A stretch of 54,953 nt of DNA, taken from contig CAKTHQ010000014.1 of NCBI GenBank assembly GCA_934565415.1, positions 1 through 54,953 on the forward strand, given 5' to 3'. The notes below the pieces were generated by a model, which worked only from the letters and a program-made list of their open reading frames with translations, ran no database searches and was not told the DNA's origin. Shown here piece after piece: positions 17,821 through 27,545 of this stretch (position 1 is the stretch's first letter; each line of letters begins with the position of its first letter). This stretch comes from an uncultured Oscillospiraceae bacterium. GTDB lineage: Bacteria; Bacillota; Clostridia; Oscillospirales; Oscillospiraceae. The position numbers and the translations under genes were made by a program.

Positions 17821-18162
17821 TGTCATTGCGAAGCGTAGCGCACACCGGCGTGGCAATCCCCCGGTTGGATGGTACGGGCCACAAATCTCTGAGTCCCTCT
17901 CCAAGCTTGGAGAGGGTGGCCCGCAGGCCGGGTGTGGTTGATGGAGCAGTACGATAATAGACCGTTATGTTGAGAAAATACGGCTAAATGAAACTCATTG
18001 CATTCATCTAACTACTCAAAGGTCGCAGCTTTCCAACCACACCCGCCCACTGCGGTGGGCACCCTCTCCAAGCTTGGAGAGGGTAGGGACTCAAAAACTT
18101 GCAGCCTGTCCCTTGCAACCGGGGGATTGCCACGACAGTCTGCGGACTGTCTCGCAATGACA
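17821..18162. repeat. Composite palindromic intergenic element, 342 bp
   Basis: The 548-bp gap 17674-18221 contains a large imperfect inverted repeat and no gene. Its tips are TGTCATTGCGA (17821-17831) and TCGCAATGACA (18152-18162). Moving inward, both arms carry GGCAATCCCCCGGTT or its complement, GAGTCCCTCTCC or its complement, the self-complementary CCCTCTCCAAGCTTGGAGAGGG (17892 and 18061 regions), and an ACCACACCCG block, around a roughly 90-bp AT-richer centre. No transposase. Such modular palindromes look like REP/MITE-type non-autonomous repeats spread in the genome. Confidence 0.75.
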
Positions 18163-18173
18163 TCCGTAACCGC

Positions 18174-18214
18174 AAAAAGCAGCCGTACCCGTTTTTTTCG
18201 CGGGCCGGCTGCTT
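18174..18214 (-). terminator. Terminator of the pst-phoU-phosphatase operon
   Basis: On the minus strand AAGCAGCCG pairs with CGGCTGCTT around an inner GC-rich pairing, followed by a T run (TTTTTG). It starts 8 bp after the phosphatase stop. Confidence 0.85.
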
Positions 18215-18221
18215 GTAAATA

Positions 18222-19001
18222 TCACTCCGTGACAATATTCCCTACACCGTTCAGCACCATGGTGGGCTGATAGGCGAAGGCCTTGGGGGTATCCTTGTCG
18301 GAGACGCCGGAGAGGACCAGGACGGTATCGATGCCGCTTTCCGTACCGGCGACAATGTCCGTATCCATCCGGTCTCCCACTACCACGGCCTCATCCGTGT
18401 GGCAGCCCAGGAGCCGGAGGCCGGTGCGCATCATCAGGGGGTTGGGCTTGCCGCAGAAGTAGGCCTGCTTGCCGGTGGCCATTTCCACCGGGGAAATGAG
18501 GGCCCGGCAGGCCGGGGCAATGCCGCACTCGATGTTGCCGGATACATCGGAGTTGGCCCCGATGAGCTTGGCGCCCCCCAGCACCAGGTTTACCGCCCGG
18601 GTCAGGGTATCCAGGGAGTAGGTCCGGCCCTCGCCGATAACCACATACTCCGGGTTCACATCGTTCATGGTGATGCCCGCGTCATACAGGGCATTTAATA
18701 GCCCCGCTTCGCCGATGACAAAGGCGGAGCAGCCAGGGGCCTGGGCTTTCAGAAACTCTGCCGTAGCCAGGGCGCTGGTATAAAAATGCTCCTCCGGCAC
18801 ATGGAGGCCCATCCGCTCCAGCTTCTGGCCCAGCTCCCGGGGCGTCATGCCGCTGTTGTTCGTCAGAAACAGGTACTCCTTATTTTCCCTTTGCAGCCAC
18901 TGGACGAACTCCACCGCCCCGGGCAGCACCCGGTTGCCATGGTAGAGGACCCCATCCATGTCGCAGATAAAGCCTTTTTTCTGCTTAAAGTCGATATTCA
19001 A
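18222..19001 (-). CDS. HAD-superfamily IIA phosphatase (NagD/AraL-like)
   Basis: Cytoplasmic sugar- or nucleotide-phosphate phosphatase of 259 residues. HAD motif I is CDMDGVLYHG near residue 14, motif II FLTNNSG, motif III lysine in CGKPNPLMM, and motif IV VVVGDRMDTDIVAG; the long cap between II and III is the C2 type of NagD proteins. Its ATG overlaps the phoU stop by 4 bp, making it the last gene of the phosphate operon. Placement suggests a role in scavenging internal phosphate; the substrate cannot be read from sequence. Confidence 0.92.
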   Translation of the reverse strand: MNIDFKQKKGFICDMDGVLYHGNRVLPGAVEFVQWLQRENKEYLFLTNNSGMTPRELGQKLERMGLHVPEEHFYTSALATAEFLKAQAPGCSAFVIGEAGLLNALYDAGITMNDVNPEYVVIGEGRTYSLDTLTRAVNLVLGGAKLIGANSDVSGNIECGIAPACRALISPVEMATGKQAYFCGKPNPLMMRTGLRLLGCHTDEAVVVGDRMDTDIVAGTESGIDTVLVLSGVSDKDTPKAFAYQPTMVLNGVGNIVTE

Positions 19002-19645
19002 GCATCTTCCCCCTTGTTATCCAGCGCAAAGATCACCCACTCGGCAATGTTGGTGGCGTGGTCGCCAATGCGTTCCAGATATTTGTTGACCAGCAGCAGG
19101 TCCGCCGCGAATTCACTGTACTCCGGATTCTGACGAATGACATCGATCAGGTCCGCCTTCACCTTTATGAAGTAGTCGTCCACAATGTCGTCGTGGGCAA
19201 TGACGGCCTTGGCCTTGGCCATGTCCTTGTTGACATAGCTGTCCACCGCGTCCACCAGCATGACCATGGTTTCTGCAGCCATTTTCTTGATGTTCTCCCC
19301 CTGGAGCCGGTAAGGCGTCTCCGCCATAGCAACGGTCAGCTCGGAAATGTCCGCCGCATGGTCGCCGATCCGCTCCATATCCGTAACCATCTTCATAGCT
19401 GCCGTAATGGTCCGCAGGTCCCGGGCCACAGGCTGCTGCTGGATGAGCAGCTGGAAGCAGAGGTTCTCGATTTTCTTCTGCTCCTGATCCACCAGCTCGT
19501 CTTCCTTCATGATCTTCTTGGCAGTCTCTACATCCTGGTTTAGCAGGGCATGGACCGCGTTTTGAATGGCAGATTCGATCATGCTGCCCATATGGGTCAG
19601 CTCTTCTCCAAGTGCCTTTAACTGTTCGTTGAATTTCAGCCGCAT
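18998..19645 (-). CDS. phoU: Phosphate transport regulator PhoU
   Basis: Peripheral helical protein that links the Pst transporter to the PhoR sensor kinase and blocks Pho signalling when phosphate is ample. At 215 residues it shows the two repeated three-helix PhoU units, each with the metal-binding D/E-R-I-G-D-H-A motif: MERIGDHAADI and LERIGDHATNI. It overlaps pstB by 1 bp and the phosphatase gene by 4 bp. Confidence 0.97.
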   Translation of the reverse strand: MRLKFNEQLKALGEELTHMGSMIESAIQNAVHALLNQDVETAKKIMKEDELVDQEQKKIENLCFQLLIQQQPVARDLRTITAAMKMVTDMERIGDHAADISELTVAMAETPYRLQGENIKKMAAETMVMLVDAVDSYVNKDMAKAKAVIAHDDIVDDYFIKVKADLIDVIRQNPEYSEFAADLLLVNKYLERIGDHATNIAEWVIFALDNKGEDA

Positions 19646-20406
19646 CAGCCAAACCTCCCCGTAATATAATCCTCGGTCTTCTTCTGCTTGGGATAGGAGA
19701 AGACCTGCTTTGTGGTGCCAAATTCAATCAGGTCCCCCAGCAGGAAGAAAGCCGTGTAGTCCGACACACGGGTAGCCTGCTGCATATTGTGGGTGACCAC
19801 CACCACGGTGTATTTCTTTTTCAGGGATTCCATCAGGTCCTCGATCTTCGCCGTGGAAATGGGGTCCAGAGCGGAGGTGGGCTCATCCATCAGCAGTACC
19901 TCGGGGTGGACCGCCAGGGCCCGGGCAATGCAAAGCCGCTGCTGCTGGCCGCCGGATAGCCCTAAGGCAGACTTTTTCAGCCGGTCCTTCACTTCCTCCC
20001 AGATGGCGGCACCCTGGAGGCTCTCCTCCACAATGTCGTCCAGCTGGCCTTTATTCCGGATGCCATGGACTCTGGGCCCGTAGGCCACATTGTCGTAGAT
20101 GCTCATGGGGAAGGGATTGGGCTGCTGGAACACCATGCCCACCTTCTGCCGCAGAGCGATGGTATCCACATTGGGACCGTAGATGGGCTCCCCATCCAGC
20201 AGAACCTCTCCCTCGATCCGCACCCCGGGAATCAGGTCGTTCATGCGGTTCAGGGTCTTTAAAAAGGTGGATTTGCCGCAGCCGGAGGGACCGATAAAAG
20301 CCGTAACCGCCCCGGCGGGAATGTCCATATCAATATTTTTCAGGGCATGGTTCTGTCCGTAGTACAGGTTCAGGCCCCGGACGCAAATTTTTACTTCATT
20401 CTCCAT
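19645..20406 (-). CDS. pstB: Phosphate ABC transporter ATPase PstB
   Basis: ATP-hydrolysing subunit of the high-affinity phosphate importer. Walker [11 protein letters not shown]-loop [20 protein letters not shown], signature [15 protein letters not shown], Walker [13 protein letters not shown] and the H-loop [10 protein letters not shown] are all present. 253 residues, normal length; it lies 3 bp after pstA. Confidence 0.98.
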   Translation of the reverse strand: MENEVKICVRGLNLYYGQNHALKNIDMDIPAGAVTAFIGPSGCGKSTFLKTLNRMNDLIPGVRIEGEVLLDGEPIYGPNVDTIALRQKVGMVFQQPNPFPMSIYDNVAYGPRVHGIRNKGQLDDIVEESLQGAAIWEEVKDRLKKSALGLSGGQQQRLCIARALAVHPEVLLMDEPTSALDPISTAKIEDLMESLKKKYTVVVVTHNMQQATRVSDYTAFFLLGDLIEFGTTKQVFSYPKQKKTEDYITGRFG

Positions 20407-20409
20407 ATC

Positions 20410-21282
20410 TTACTTTCTCCTCGGATCCAGCTTGGCGGCCAGCTTCTTGGCGGCCAGGTTGATGCACAGTACCAGTACCAGCAGCACCACGGCAATGCCG
20501 AAGGCGGTGGTGAAGTCTCCCTCGCTGGTGGCGCTGAGGTACAGCTGAACGGTCAGCGTGCCGCCGGAATGGAAGACCTTTTCAAAGAGCTTTGCCAGAG
20601 TTTTGGGCAGGGCCTTGCCGCTGCCTGCGGTAAACAGCAGCGCTGCCGATTCGCCCACAATCCGTCCGATGGCCAGAATTGCGCCGGTCAGAATGCCGGG
20701 GGTGGCGCTGGGCAGCAGGACGGTGCGGATCATGTACCACTTTCCGGCTCCCAGGCCCAAAGCGCCGGTACGGTAGCTCTGGGGTACGGTTTTCAGCGCC
20801 TCCTGGGTGTTCCGGGTAATGAGGGGCAGCACCATAAGAATCAGGGTCAAAGAGCCCGTCAGCAGGGAGTAGCCCAGCCCTAAGGTCTCTCCAAAGAACA
20901 TACTGCCAAAAAGGCCGAAGATGATGGAGGGAATGCCGGACAGGGTCTCCGTGGCAAACTCAATGGCGGATACCAGCTTGCCGGGCCGGGCGTATTCGTT
21001 CAGGTACACCGCCGCACCCACGCCCAGGGGGGTGGCAATCAGCATGGTCAGCAGCACGATCATCAGGGTATTTAACAGGTTGCCCGCAATGCCCACGGTG
21101 CCCTTCAGGACGGAGGTCACCGTGGTCAGAAACTGCCAGTTCACAGCCCCGATGCCCCGGACCACCACATAGATGAGCAGCACCGCCAGCAGCGCCACGG
21201 AGAAGAAGGTGCACAGGTAAACGGCTGCACTTGCCAGGATATCCGCCGGGCGGCGGCGATGGACGGTCAAAGAATTGCTCAT
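20410..21282 (-). CDS. pstA: Phosphate ABC transporter permease PstA
   Basis: Membrane subunit of the phosphate importer, 290 residues and about six membrane segments. The permease motif contacting PstB reads ALKTVPQSYRTGALGLGAGK, and the C-terminus has the usual GIAVVLLVLVLCINLAA helix. It overlaps pstC by 4 bp. Confidence 0.96.
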   Translation of the reverse strand: MSNSLTVHRRRPADILASAAVYLCTFFSVALLAVLLIYVVVRGIGAVNWQFLTTVTSVLKGTVGIAGNLLNTLMIVLLTMLIATPLGVGAAVYLNEYARPGKLVSAIEFATETLSGIPSIIFGLFGSMFFGETLGLGYSLLTGSLTLILMVLPLITRNTQEALKTVPQSYRTGALGLGAGKWYMIRTVLLPSATPGILTGAILAIGRIVGESAALLFTAGSGKALPKTLAKLFEKVFHSGGTLTVQLYLSATSEGDFTTAFGIAVVLLVLVLCINLAAKKLAAKLDPRRK

Positions 21283-22205
21283 ACCTGTTCCGCTCCTTTC
21301 TTCCGCAGCTTTTGCAGCACCAGATTGACGGCAAGGATAAAGAGATACAGCACCAGTCCAACGGTAAACAGTACCTGCCGATGAGTGCCCTCGGCATAGC
21401 CCATTTCGCTGACCAGCTGGGTGGTGAGGAACCGGACGGAGTTAAAGGGCAAGGGCAGATTCACGGAACCGCCGGCCACCATGTTGATGGCCATGGCCTC
21501 GCCCAAAGCCCGGCCAATGCCCAGCACCACGCCGGTGAGGATACCGGACTTGGCGGCGGGGATGGTCACCCGGAAGATGGTCTGCATTTTGCTGGCTCCC
21601 AGAGCCAGGGAAGCCGCCCGCATGGAATCCGGCACCGCCCGCAGCGAGGAGGCGCTGACGGAAATCACCGTAGGCAGAATCATAATGGCCAGAACGATAA
21701 TGGCGCTAAGCAGGTTCGCACCGCCGGTAAACTGATGGGTAGCGGAACCGGCAAAGATGATTTTTTCCAGGGCGTACATAGCCGGATTCAGCACCATCAT
21801 GCCCACCAGGCCGTAGATGACCGATGGAATGGCCGCCAGCAGCTCCACGGCGGGCTCCACAATGGCAGCCATTTTCTTCGCAGAAACCTCCGTCAGGAAA
21901 ACGGCGGTCATCAGACCGATGGGCACGCCCAGCAGCACACTCAGGGCCGTACCGACGATAGAGGACAGGATGATATAGGCAATGCCGAACTGGGGCTCTG
22001 CCGCCGTAGGCTTCCAGGTGGTGCCGAAGAGCAGCTCTCCCACGCCTACCTTGCCCAGAGCGGGCAGGCCCTTGGCAAACATATAAAAGGTGATGGCACA
22101 AACCGCGAAAATTGCGGCCACCGCGCAAACGAGAAGAAGGGCCCGGGCCACAGCCTCCGCGGTGAAGGCTTTGTGGCCCGGATAGCCCTCGGGATTTCTC
22201 TTCAT
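21279..22205 (-). CDS. pstC: Phosphate ABC transporter permease PstC
   Basis: Partner permease of PstA, 308 residues. An N-terminal membrane helix begins near residue 20. The permease loop is SLRAVPDSMRAASLALGASK, followed by ATIPAAKSGILTG-like sequence (TIPAAKSGILTGVVLGIGRAL). Its ATG (22205) is immediately next to the pstS stop codon. Confidence 0.96.
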   Translation of the reverse strand: MKRNPEGYPGHKAFTAEAVARALLLVCAVAAIFAVCAITFYMFAKGLPALGKVGVGELLFGTTWKPTAAEPQFGIAYIILSSIVGTALSVLLGVPIGLMTAVFLTEVSAKKMAAIVEPAVELLAAIPSVIYGLVGMMVLNPAMYALEKIIFAGSATHQFTGGANLLSAIIVLAIMILPTVISVSASSLRAVPDSMRAASLALGASKMQTIFRVTIPAAKSGILTGVVLGIGRALGEAMAINMVAGGSVNLPLPFNSVRFLTTQLVSEMGYAEGTHRQVLFTVGLVLYLFILAVNLVLQKLRKKGAEQV

Positions 22206-23108
22206 TTACTGGGGCAGGATCAGGCCCAGGCCGGTGATGACGGCCTTGCCGGCATCAGACTGCACATAGCTGAACCAGGTCTTCACGGCGTCGTTCTGGG
22301 AAGCAATGTCGCCCATGGTTGCCATAACGAAGGGGCGGGACAGCTGGTAGGAACCGGCCACAATGTTCTCTTCGGTGGGAGCCACGCCGTTCAGGCTGAT
22401 GGCAGCGACGGTATCATCTACCACATCCAGGGATACATAGCCGATGGCGCCGGGAGTAGCAGCAACCTTAGCCAGGACGCCGCCGGTGCTGTCCAGCTCC
22501 TGGGCGTAGGCGCACTGATCTTCGATCTTTAAGAGCTCTTCGAAAGCGCCCCGGGTGCCGGAGCCGGCTTCACGGCCGATGACCACGATGGCCTCATCAT
22601 TGCCGCCCAGATCCTTCCAGTTGGTGATCTTGCCGGTGTAGATATCGGTGAGCTGCTGGGTGGTCAGGTCCAGAACGGTACCGGCCTTGTCGGTAATCAC
22701 GGCGATGCCGTCGATGGCTACAATGTTCTCCACGGCGCCGGACTGCTTCTCGCCGTCCTTCAGGGCACGGGAGGCGTTGCCGATGTCGGTCTTGCCGCCG
22801 GCCAGGGCTTCCAGGCCAGCGCCGGAACCGGTGTATTCCGCGGTAACGGTGATGTCGGGGTACTCCTCTTCGAAGCTCTCAATCATAGCCTCGCACAGCT
22901 TCTGCATGGAAGTGGAACCGGCCAGGGACACGGTGCCCTTCACATTTTCGGGGGCGGCAGTGGTCTCGGCAGCTGCAGTGGCTGCGGCTGCGGTAGCAGC
23001 GGCCGCGGTAGCCTCGGTAGCGGCAGGAGTCTGGCTGGCGCCGCAGGCGGTCATGGTCAACAGGGCTGCAACGGAAAGCAGGCCCGCAACGGTTTTCTTG
23101 ATATTCAT
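22206..23108 (-). CDS. pstS: Phosphate-binding lipoprotein PstS
   Basis: Solute-binding protein that captures phosphate outside the membrane. The start is ATG 23108 (MNIKKTVAGLL) with GGAGGAAAC upstream; longer frames lack a signal peptide. A lipobox (LTMTACG) is followed by a low-complexity Ala/Thr linker (repeated TAAAATAAAA). Phosphate-contacting motifs are SLAGSTSMQKLC, YTGSGAGLEALAGGKTDIGNASR and GREAGSGTRGAFEELL. 300 residues in all. First gene of pstSCAB-phoU. Confidence 0.97.
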   Translation of the reverse strand: MNIKKTVAGLLSVAALLTMTACGASQTPAATEATAAAATAAAATAAAETTAAPENVKGTVSLAGSTSMQKLCEAMIESFEEEYPDITVTAEYTGSGAGLEALAGGKTDIGNASRALKDGEKQSGAVENIVAIDGIAVITDKAGTVLDLTTQQLTDIYTGKITNWKDLGGNDEAIVVIGREAGSGTRGAFEELLKIEDQCAYAQELDSTGGVLAKVAATPGAIGYVSLDVVDDTVAAISLNGVAPTEENIVAGSYQLSRPFVMATMGDIASQNDAVKTWFSYVQSDAGKAVITGLGLILPQ

Positions 23109-23159
23109 TTTTGTTTCCTCCATTGGGTTTGTATTTGCTTTGTTTTTGTTTACGGGGGT

Positions 23160-23234
23160 ATCATACGCCCCCAATGTAAAAGAGGAAACCGGAACAATGT
23201 AATTCCTATGTAAAAGATTCCGAAAGTTTGTAAA
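23160..23234 (-). promoter_or_regulatory. Candidate Pho box and promoter of the pst operon
   Basis: Reading the minus strand, TTTACA-like words occur at 23234, 23214, 23203 (ATTACA) and 23180, spaced 20, 11 and 23 bp, close to multiples of a helical turn as in PhoP boxes of Firmicutes. A -10 TATGAT (23165-23160) follows 9 bp later; no good -35 is visible, as usual for PhoP-activated promoters. Confidence 0.6.
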
Positions 23235-23238
23235 AGCA

Positions 23239-23264
23239 ATCCCCCGGGATTTCTCCCAGGGGAT
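23239..23264 (-). terminator. Terminator after carB
   Basis: On the minus strand ATCCCCTGGGA and TCCCGGGGGAT form an 11-bp stem (one T-G pair) closed by a GAAA tetraloop, then TGCTTTT. It is 6 bp past the carB stop and touches the Pho-box region. Confidence 0.8.
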
Positions 23265-23269
23265 CGGTA

Positions 23270-26200
23270 TCAATCGTCGATGGTGTGGATTTCCGGGATA
23301 ACCTCTTCCAGAGCGTCCAGCACGATTCTGGCGGTGTCCAGAGAGGTAAAGGTGTTCACGCCGTTCTGGACGGCGCACTGGCGGATGGCAATGCCGTCAT
23401 CGTAGTGCTTGCCGGAGGACAGGGGCCGGGTATTGAGAATATAGCTGACGAAGCCCGTCCGGATGGAATCCAGGATTTCGTTGCTGCCGTCGCTGAGCTT
23501 CCGGCGGACCCGGGTGCGGATGCCGTGCTGCTTCAGATATTTGGCGGTGCCCTCGGTAGCCTCGATGTTAAAGCCCATGTTGTAGAACCGCCGGGCCAGA
23601 GGCAGGCCCTCAGCCTTGTCTTCGTCGGCCAGGGTCACAATCACGGTACCGTACTCCTTCATCTTGATGCCGCTGGCCTGCAATGCCTTGTACAGGGCCC
23701 GGTTCAGCTTCCGGTCGTAGCCGATGGCCTCACCGGTAGACTTCATCTCCGGGGACAGGTAGGTATCCATGCCCTCCAGCTTGGCAAAGGAGAAAGCCGG
23801 AACCTTCACATACCACTTTTCCTGCTCCGGCCGCCGGAGCTTTGTAATCCCCTGTTCCTTCAGGCTCTGGCCCAGCATGATCTTGGTGGCAATCTCCACC
23901 AGAGAGACTCCCGTAGACTTGGACAGGAAGGGCACGCTCCGGGAGGCTCTGGGGTTGACCTCGATGATATACACCTGCTCATCCTTATCCACAATAAACT
24001 GGATGTTAAACAGGCCCTTGATGCCGATGCCCAGGCCTAATTTTTCCGTATACTCCGCAATCCGTTCCTTTACCCGGCTGCTCAGGCTGTAGGGGGGATA
24101 CACGGAAATGGAGTCGCCGGAGTGAACGCCGGTGCGCTCCACCAGCTCCATGATGCCGGGCAGGTACACCTGCTCCCCGTCGCAGATGGCGTCTACCTCC
24201 ACTTCCTTGCCCATGATGTAGCGGTCAATCAGCACAGGGCGCTTCTCGTCGATTTCCACGGCGGTTTTCAGATAGTGGCGCAGCATTTCCTCGTTGGACA
24301 CAATCTCCATGGCACGGCCGCCCAAAACAAAGCTGGGCCGCACCAGCACCGGGTAGCCGATGCGCCGGGCCGCCTGGACCCCGGCTTCCATGTCCGTTAC
24401 CGCCTCGCCCTTGGGGTTGGGGATGTGCAGGCGCTTGATGAGGGCATCGAAAGCATCCCGATTTTCCGCCTTTTCAATGGCCTCGCAGTCGGTGCCGATG
24501 ATAGGCACCCCCCGGTCATGGAGACTCTGGGCCAGATTCACCGCCGTCTGGCCGCCCAGAGATACGATAACCCCCAGGGGCTTTTCCAGATTGATGACAT
24601 TCATCACATCCTCGGTGGTCAGGGGCTCAAAGTACAGCTTGTCCGCGGCGGTATAGTCCGTAGACACGGTTTCCGGGTTGTTGTTGATGACAATGGCCTC
24701 GTAGCCCTGGCTGCGGATGGTCCGCAGGGCATGGACGGTAGAGTAATCGAATTCCACGCCCTGGCCGATGCGGATGGGGCCGGAGCCCAGAACGATGATC
24801 TTCTTCCGGTCCGTCACAACGGATTCGTTTTCCGTGCCGCCGTAGGTAGAGTAGAAATAGGGCACATAGCTTTCAAACTCGCTGGCGCAGGTATCAATCA
24901 TTTTGTACACCGGGGCAATGTGCTTTTCCTGCCGCATCCGGTAGATGTCTTCCTCCTGCCGTTTCCACAGCTCTGCCACATAGGCATCGGAGAAACCCAG
25001 GCGCTTGGCCTCTTTCAGAAGCTCCAGGTCCCCGGGAGCCCCTTCCAGCTCCTTTTCGAAGTCCACAATCTTCTTGATCTTATCCAGGAAGAACATATCA
25101 ATCTGGGTAATGTCGCAGATCAAAGAGGCATCCACCCCCAGCCACATCAGCTGGGAAATGGCGTACACCCGGTCGTCGGTGCCCTCCTTGATGTATTTCA
25201 GCAGTTCCTCCACCTGCATATGGTCCGAGTCAAACTTTTCCATGTGCAAATGGACCTTGTTTTCCTCCAGAGAGCGGATGGCCTTCAGGAAGCTTTCCTC
25301 AAAGCAGCGGCCCACGCTCATTACTTCGCCGGTGGCCTTCATCTGGGTGGACAGCTTGTTGAGGGCCGCCGGGAACTTATCAAAGGGGAACCGGGGCATT
25401 TTGGTAACCACATAGTCCAGAGCCGGCTCAAAGCAGGCGGGGGTATTGGCCAGCTGAATTTCCTCCAGGTTCATGCCCACGGCGATTTTGGCGGATACCC
25501 GGGCAATGGGGTAGCCGGAGGCCTTGGAGGCCAGGGCCGAGGACCGGGACACCCGGGGGTTGACCTCGATGACAAAATACCGGAAGGAATGGGGGTCCAG
25601 GGCAAACTGTACGTTGCAGCCGCCCTTGACGCCCAGGGCCCGGATAATCTTCAGGGCGCTGTCCCGGAGCATCTGGTATTCCTTGTTGGTCAAAGTCTGG
25701 CTGGGAGCCACCACGATGGAGTCGCCGGTGTGGATGCCTACCGGGTCCATATTCTCCATATTGCACACGGTAATGGCGGTGTCCGCCGCATCCCGGATAA
25801 CCTCGTACTCGATTTCCTTAAAGCCCTTGATGCTCTTTTCCACCAATACCTGGTGGACGGGGGACAGGGCCAGGGCCGTCTTCATCATTTCCCTGAGGCT
25901 TTCCTCGTCGTCGGCAAAGCCGCCGCCGGTGCCGCCCAGGGTAAAGGCAGGCCGCAGAATCACGGGGTAGCCGATCTCCCTGGCCGCCTCCACCGCCTCC
26001 TGGACGGAATAGGTAATCTGGGAGGGTACCACCGGCTCCCCGATTTCCTGGCACAGCTCCTTAAAAAGCTCCCGGTCCTCGGCCTTTTCGATGGAATCCA
26101 CGCTGGTGCCCAGGAGCTCAATTTCGCACTCCTCCAGTACGCCCTTCTTGGCCAACTGGATGGCCAGGTTCAGGCCCGTCTGGCCGCCGATGCCGGGGAC

Positions 26201-26458
26201 AATGGCGTCCGGCCGCTCATACCGGCAGATCCGGGCCAGATATTCCAGAGTCAGGGGCTCCATATAAACCTTGTCCGCAATGGTGGTATCGGTCATAATG
26301 GTGGCCGGGTTGGAGTTGGCCAGAATGACCTCGTAGCCCTCTTCCCGGAGGGCCAGGCAGGCCTGGGTACCGGCGTAGTCGAATTCCGCCGCCTGGCCGA
26401 TGACGATGGGGCCGGAGCCGATGACCAGCACCTTATGAATATCAGTACGTTTCGGCAT
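23270..26458 (-). CDS. carB: Carbamoyl-phosphate synthase large subunit
   Basis: Makes carbamoyl phosphate from bicarbonate, ATP and ammonia supplied by CarA, feeding pyrimidine and arginine synthesis. The 1062 residues contain two homologous ATP-grasp halves: [21 protein letters not shown] near the start and [18 protein letters not shown] near residue 553. The C-terminal allosteric MGS-like domain follows (from about 930). The start overlaps carA by 17 bp. Confidence 0.98.
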   Translation of the reverse strand: MPKRTDIHKVLVIGSGPIVIGQAAEFDYAGTQACLALREEGYEVILANSNPATIMTDTTIADKVYMEPLTLEYLARICRYERPDAIVPGIGGQTGLNLAIQLAKKGVLEECEIELLGTSVDSIEKAEDRELFKELCQEIGEPVVPSQITYSVQEAVEAAREIGYPVILRPAFTLGGTGGGFADDEESLREMMKTALALSPVHQVLVEKSIKGFKEIEYEVIRDAADTAITVCNMENMDPVGIHTGDSIVVAPSQTLTNKEYQMLRDSALKIIRALGVKGGCNVQFALDPHSFRYFVIEVNPRVSRSSALASKASGYPIARVSAKIAVGMNLEEIQLANTPACFEPALDYVVTKMPRFPFDKFPAALNKLSTQMKATGEVMSVGRCFEESFLKAIRSLEENKVHLHMEKFDSDHMQVEELLKYIKEGTDDRVYAISQLMWLGVDASLICDITQIDMFFLDKIKKIVDFEKELEGAPGDLELLKEAKRLGFSDAYVAELWKRQEEDIYRMRQEKHIAPVYKMIDTCASEFESYVPYFYSTYGGTENESVVTDRKKIIVLGSGPIRIGQGVEFDYSTVHALRTIRSQGYEAIVINNNPETVSTDYTAADKLYFEPLTTEDVMNVINLEKPLGVIVSLGGQTAVNLAQSLHDRGVPIIGTDCEAIEKAENRDAFDALIKRLHIPNPKGEAVTDMEAGVQAARRIGYPVLVRPSFVLGGRAMEIVSNEEMLRHYLKTAVEIDEKRPVLIDRYIMGKEVEVDAICDGEQVYLPGIMELVERTGVHSGDSISVYPPYSLSSRVKERIAEYTEKLGLGIGIKGLFNIQFIVDKDEQVYIIEVNPRASRSVPFLSKSTGVSLVEIATKIMLGQSLKEQGITKLRRPEQEKWYVKVPAFSFAKLEGMDTYLSPEMKSTGEAIGYDRKLNRALYKALQASGIKMKEYGTVIVTLADEDKAEGLPLARRFYNMGFNIEATEGTAKYLKQHGIRTRVRRKLSDGSNEILDSIRTGFVSYILNTRPLSSGKHYDDGIAIRQCAVQNGVNTFTSLDTARIVLDALEEVIPEIHTIDD

Positions 26459-27545
26459 TGCCTTTGCCCTCCTCCATGTATTTTACAAATTGCCGGAACA
26501 GATACCGGCTGTCCTGGGGCCCGGGGGCGCTCTCCGGATGGTACTGGACGCTGAAGGCCCGATCCTGGGGGCAGGCCACGCCCTCGATGGTGTTGTCCAA
26601 AAGGTTCATATGGGTTACCTTCAGGGGGGTCTTTTCCAGGCTCTCCGGTACCACGGCGTAGCTGTGGTTCTGGGAGGTAATCTCAATCTTCCCGGTTTCC
26701 AGGTTCTTGACGGGATGGTTGCCGCCCCGGTGGCCGAATTTCAGCTTATAGGTATCTCCGCCGTAGGCCAGGGACAAAATCTGGTGGCCCAGGCAGATGC
26801 CGAAAATGGGTACTCTGCCCTTGAGCGCCCGGACGGTTTCGATAACCTCCTGCACATCCTGGGGGTCTCCGGGGCCGTTGGAGAGAAACACCCCGTCGGG
26901 CTTCATATACAGGATTTCCTCTGCCGTAGTGTTGTAGGGCACCACGGTGACATTGCAGCCGAAATCGTTGAGGGAGCGGACAATGTTCAGCTTCATGCCG
27001 CAGTCCACCGCCACCACATTGAATCTGGCGTCCGCCGTCCGGGAGTACCAGCGCTTTTTGCAGCTGACCCGGGATACCGCGTCCCTGGGAACGGGCGTTT
27101 CGGCAATGCGTTTCAGCGCCTCCTCCACCGGGGTCTCCGGGGCGGTAATCAGCACTCTCCGGGAGCCCAGGTCCCGGATGCTCCGGGTGAGCTGCCGGGT
27201 ATCTACCCCGGAAATGCCGGGGATGCCGTACTCCTCCAGTAGCTCCGACAGGGTTTTTACCCATCGGAAGTTGGAAGGGCTGTCGTTATAGTCATAGCAC
27301 ACAATGCCGCCGATACTGGGGAATTTGCACTCGTAGTCGTCCTCCGCCATGCCGTAGTTGCCGATGAGGGGGTAGGTCATCACCACCATCTGGTCTGTAT
27401 AGCTCAGGTCGGATACGATTTCCTGGTAACCGGCCATGGATGTGTTGAACACGATTTCACACACCCGGTCCACCTGGCTTCCGAAGCCGTAGCCGTAATA
27501 TTCGCTGCCGTCCTCCAGGACGAGCTTCCGGTTTACTGTTTTCAA
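26442..27545 (-). CDS. carA: Carbamoyl-phosphate synthase small subunit
   Basis: Glutaminase subunit passing ammonia to CarB. The N-terminal domain opens with [15 protein letters not shown]. The class I glutamine amidotransferase part has [11 protein letters not shown], the nucleophile loop GICLGHQIL, and the catalytic His/Glu in [11 protein letters not shown]. 367 residues. It overlaps purF by 4 bp upstream and carB downstream, so all three should be translated together. Confidence 0.98.
   Translation of the reverse strand: MKTVNRKLVLEDGSEYYGYGFGSQVDRVCEIVFNTSMAGYQEIVSDLSYTDQMVVMTYPLIGNYGMAEDDYECKFPSIGGIVCYDYNDSPSNFRWVKTLSELLEEYGIPGISGVDTRQLTRSIRDLGSRRVLITAPETPVEEALKRIAETPVPRDAVSRVSCKKRWYSRTADARFNVVAVDCGMKLNIVRSLNDFGCNVTVVPYNTTAEEILYMKPDGVFLSNGPGDPQDVQEVIETVRALKGRVPIFGICLGHQILSLAYGGDTYKLKFGHRGGNHPVKNLETGKIEITSQNHSYAVVPESLEKTPLKVTHMNLLDNTIEGVACPQDRAFSVQYHPESAPGPQDSRYLFRQFVKYMEEGKGNAETY

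Noticed and set aside
17674..17904. A longer N-terminus for the PerR-like protein
   Set aside because: It would run through the promoter, the Fur-type box and part of the intergenic repeat; the internal ATG 17673 has AAGGAGG and the family N-terminus.
24122..26554. An 810-codon open frame on the plus strand
   Set aside because: Antisense to carB, with His/Gln/Gly-rich meaningless sequence and no start signal.
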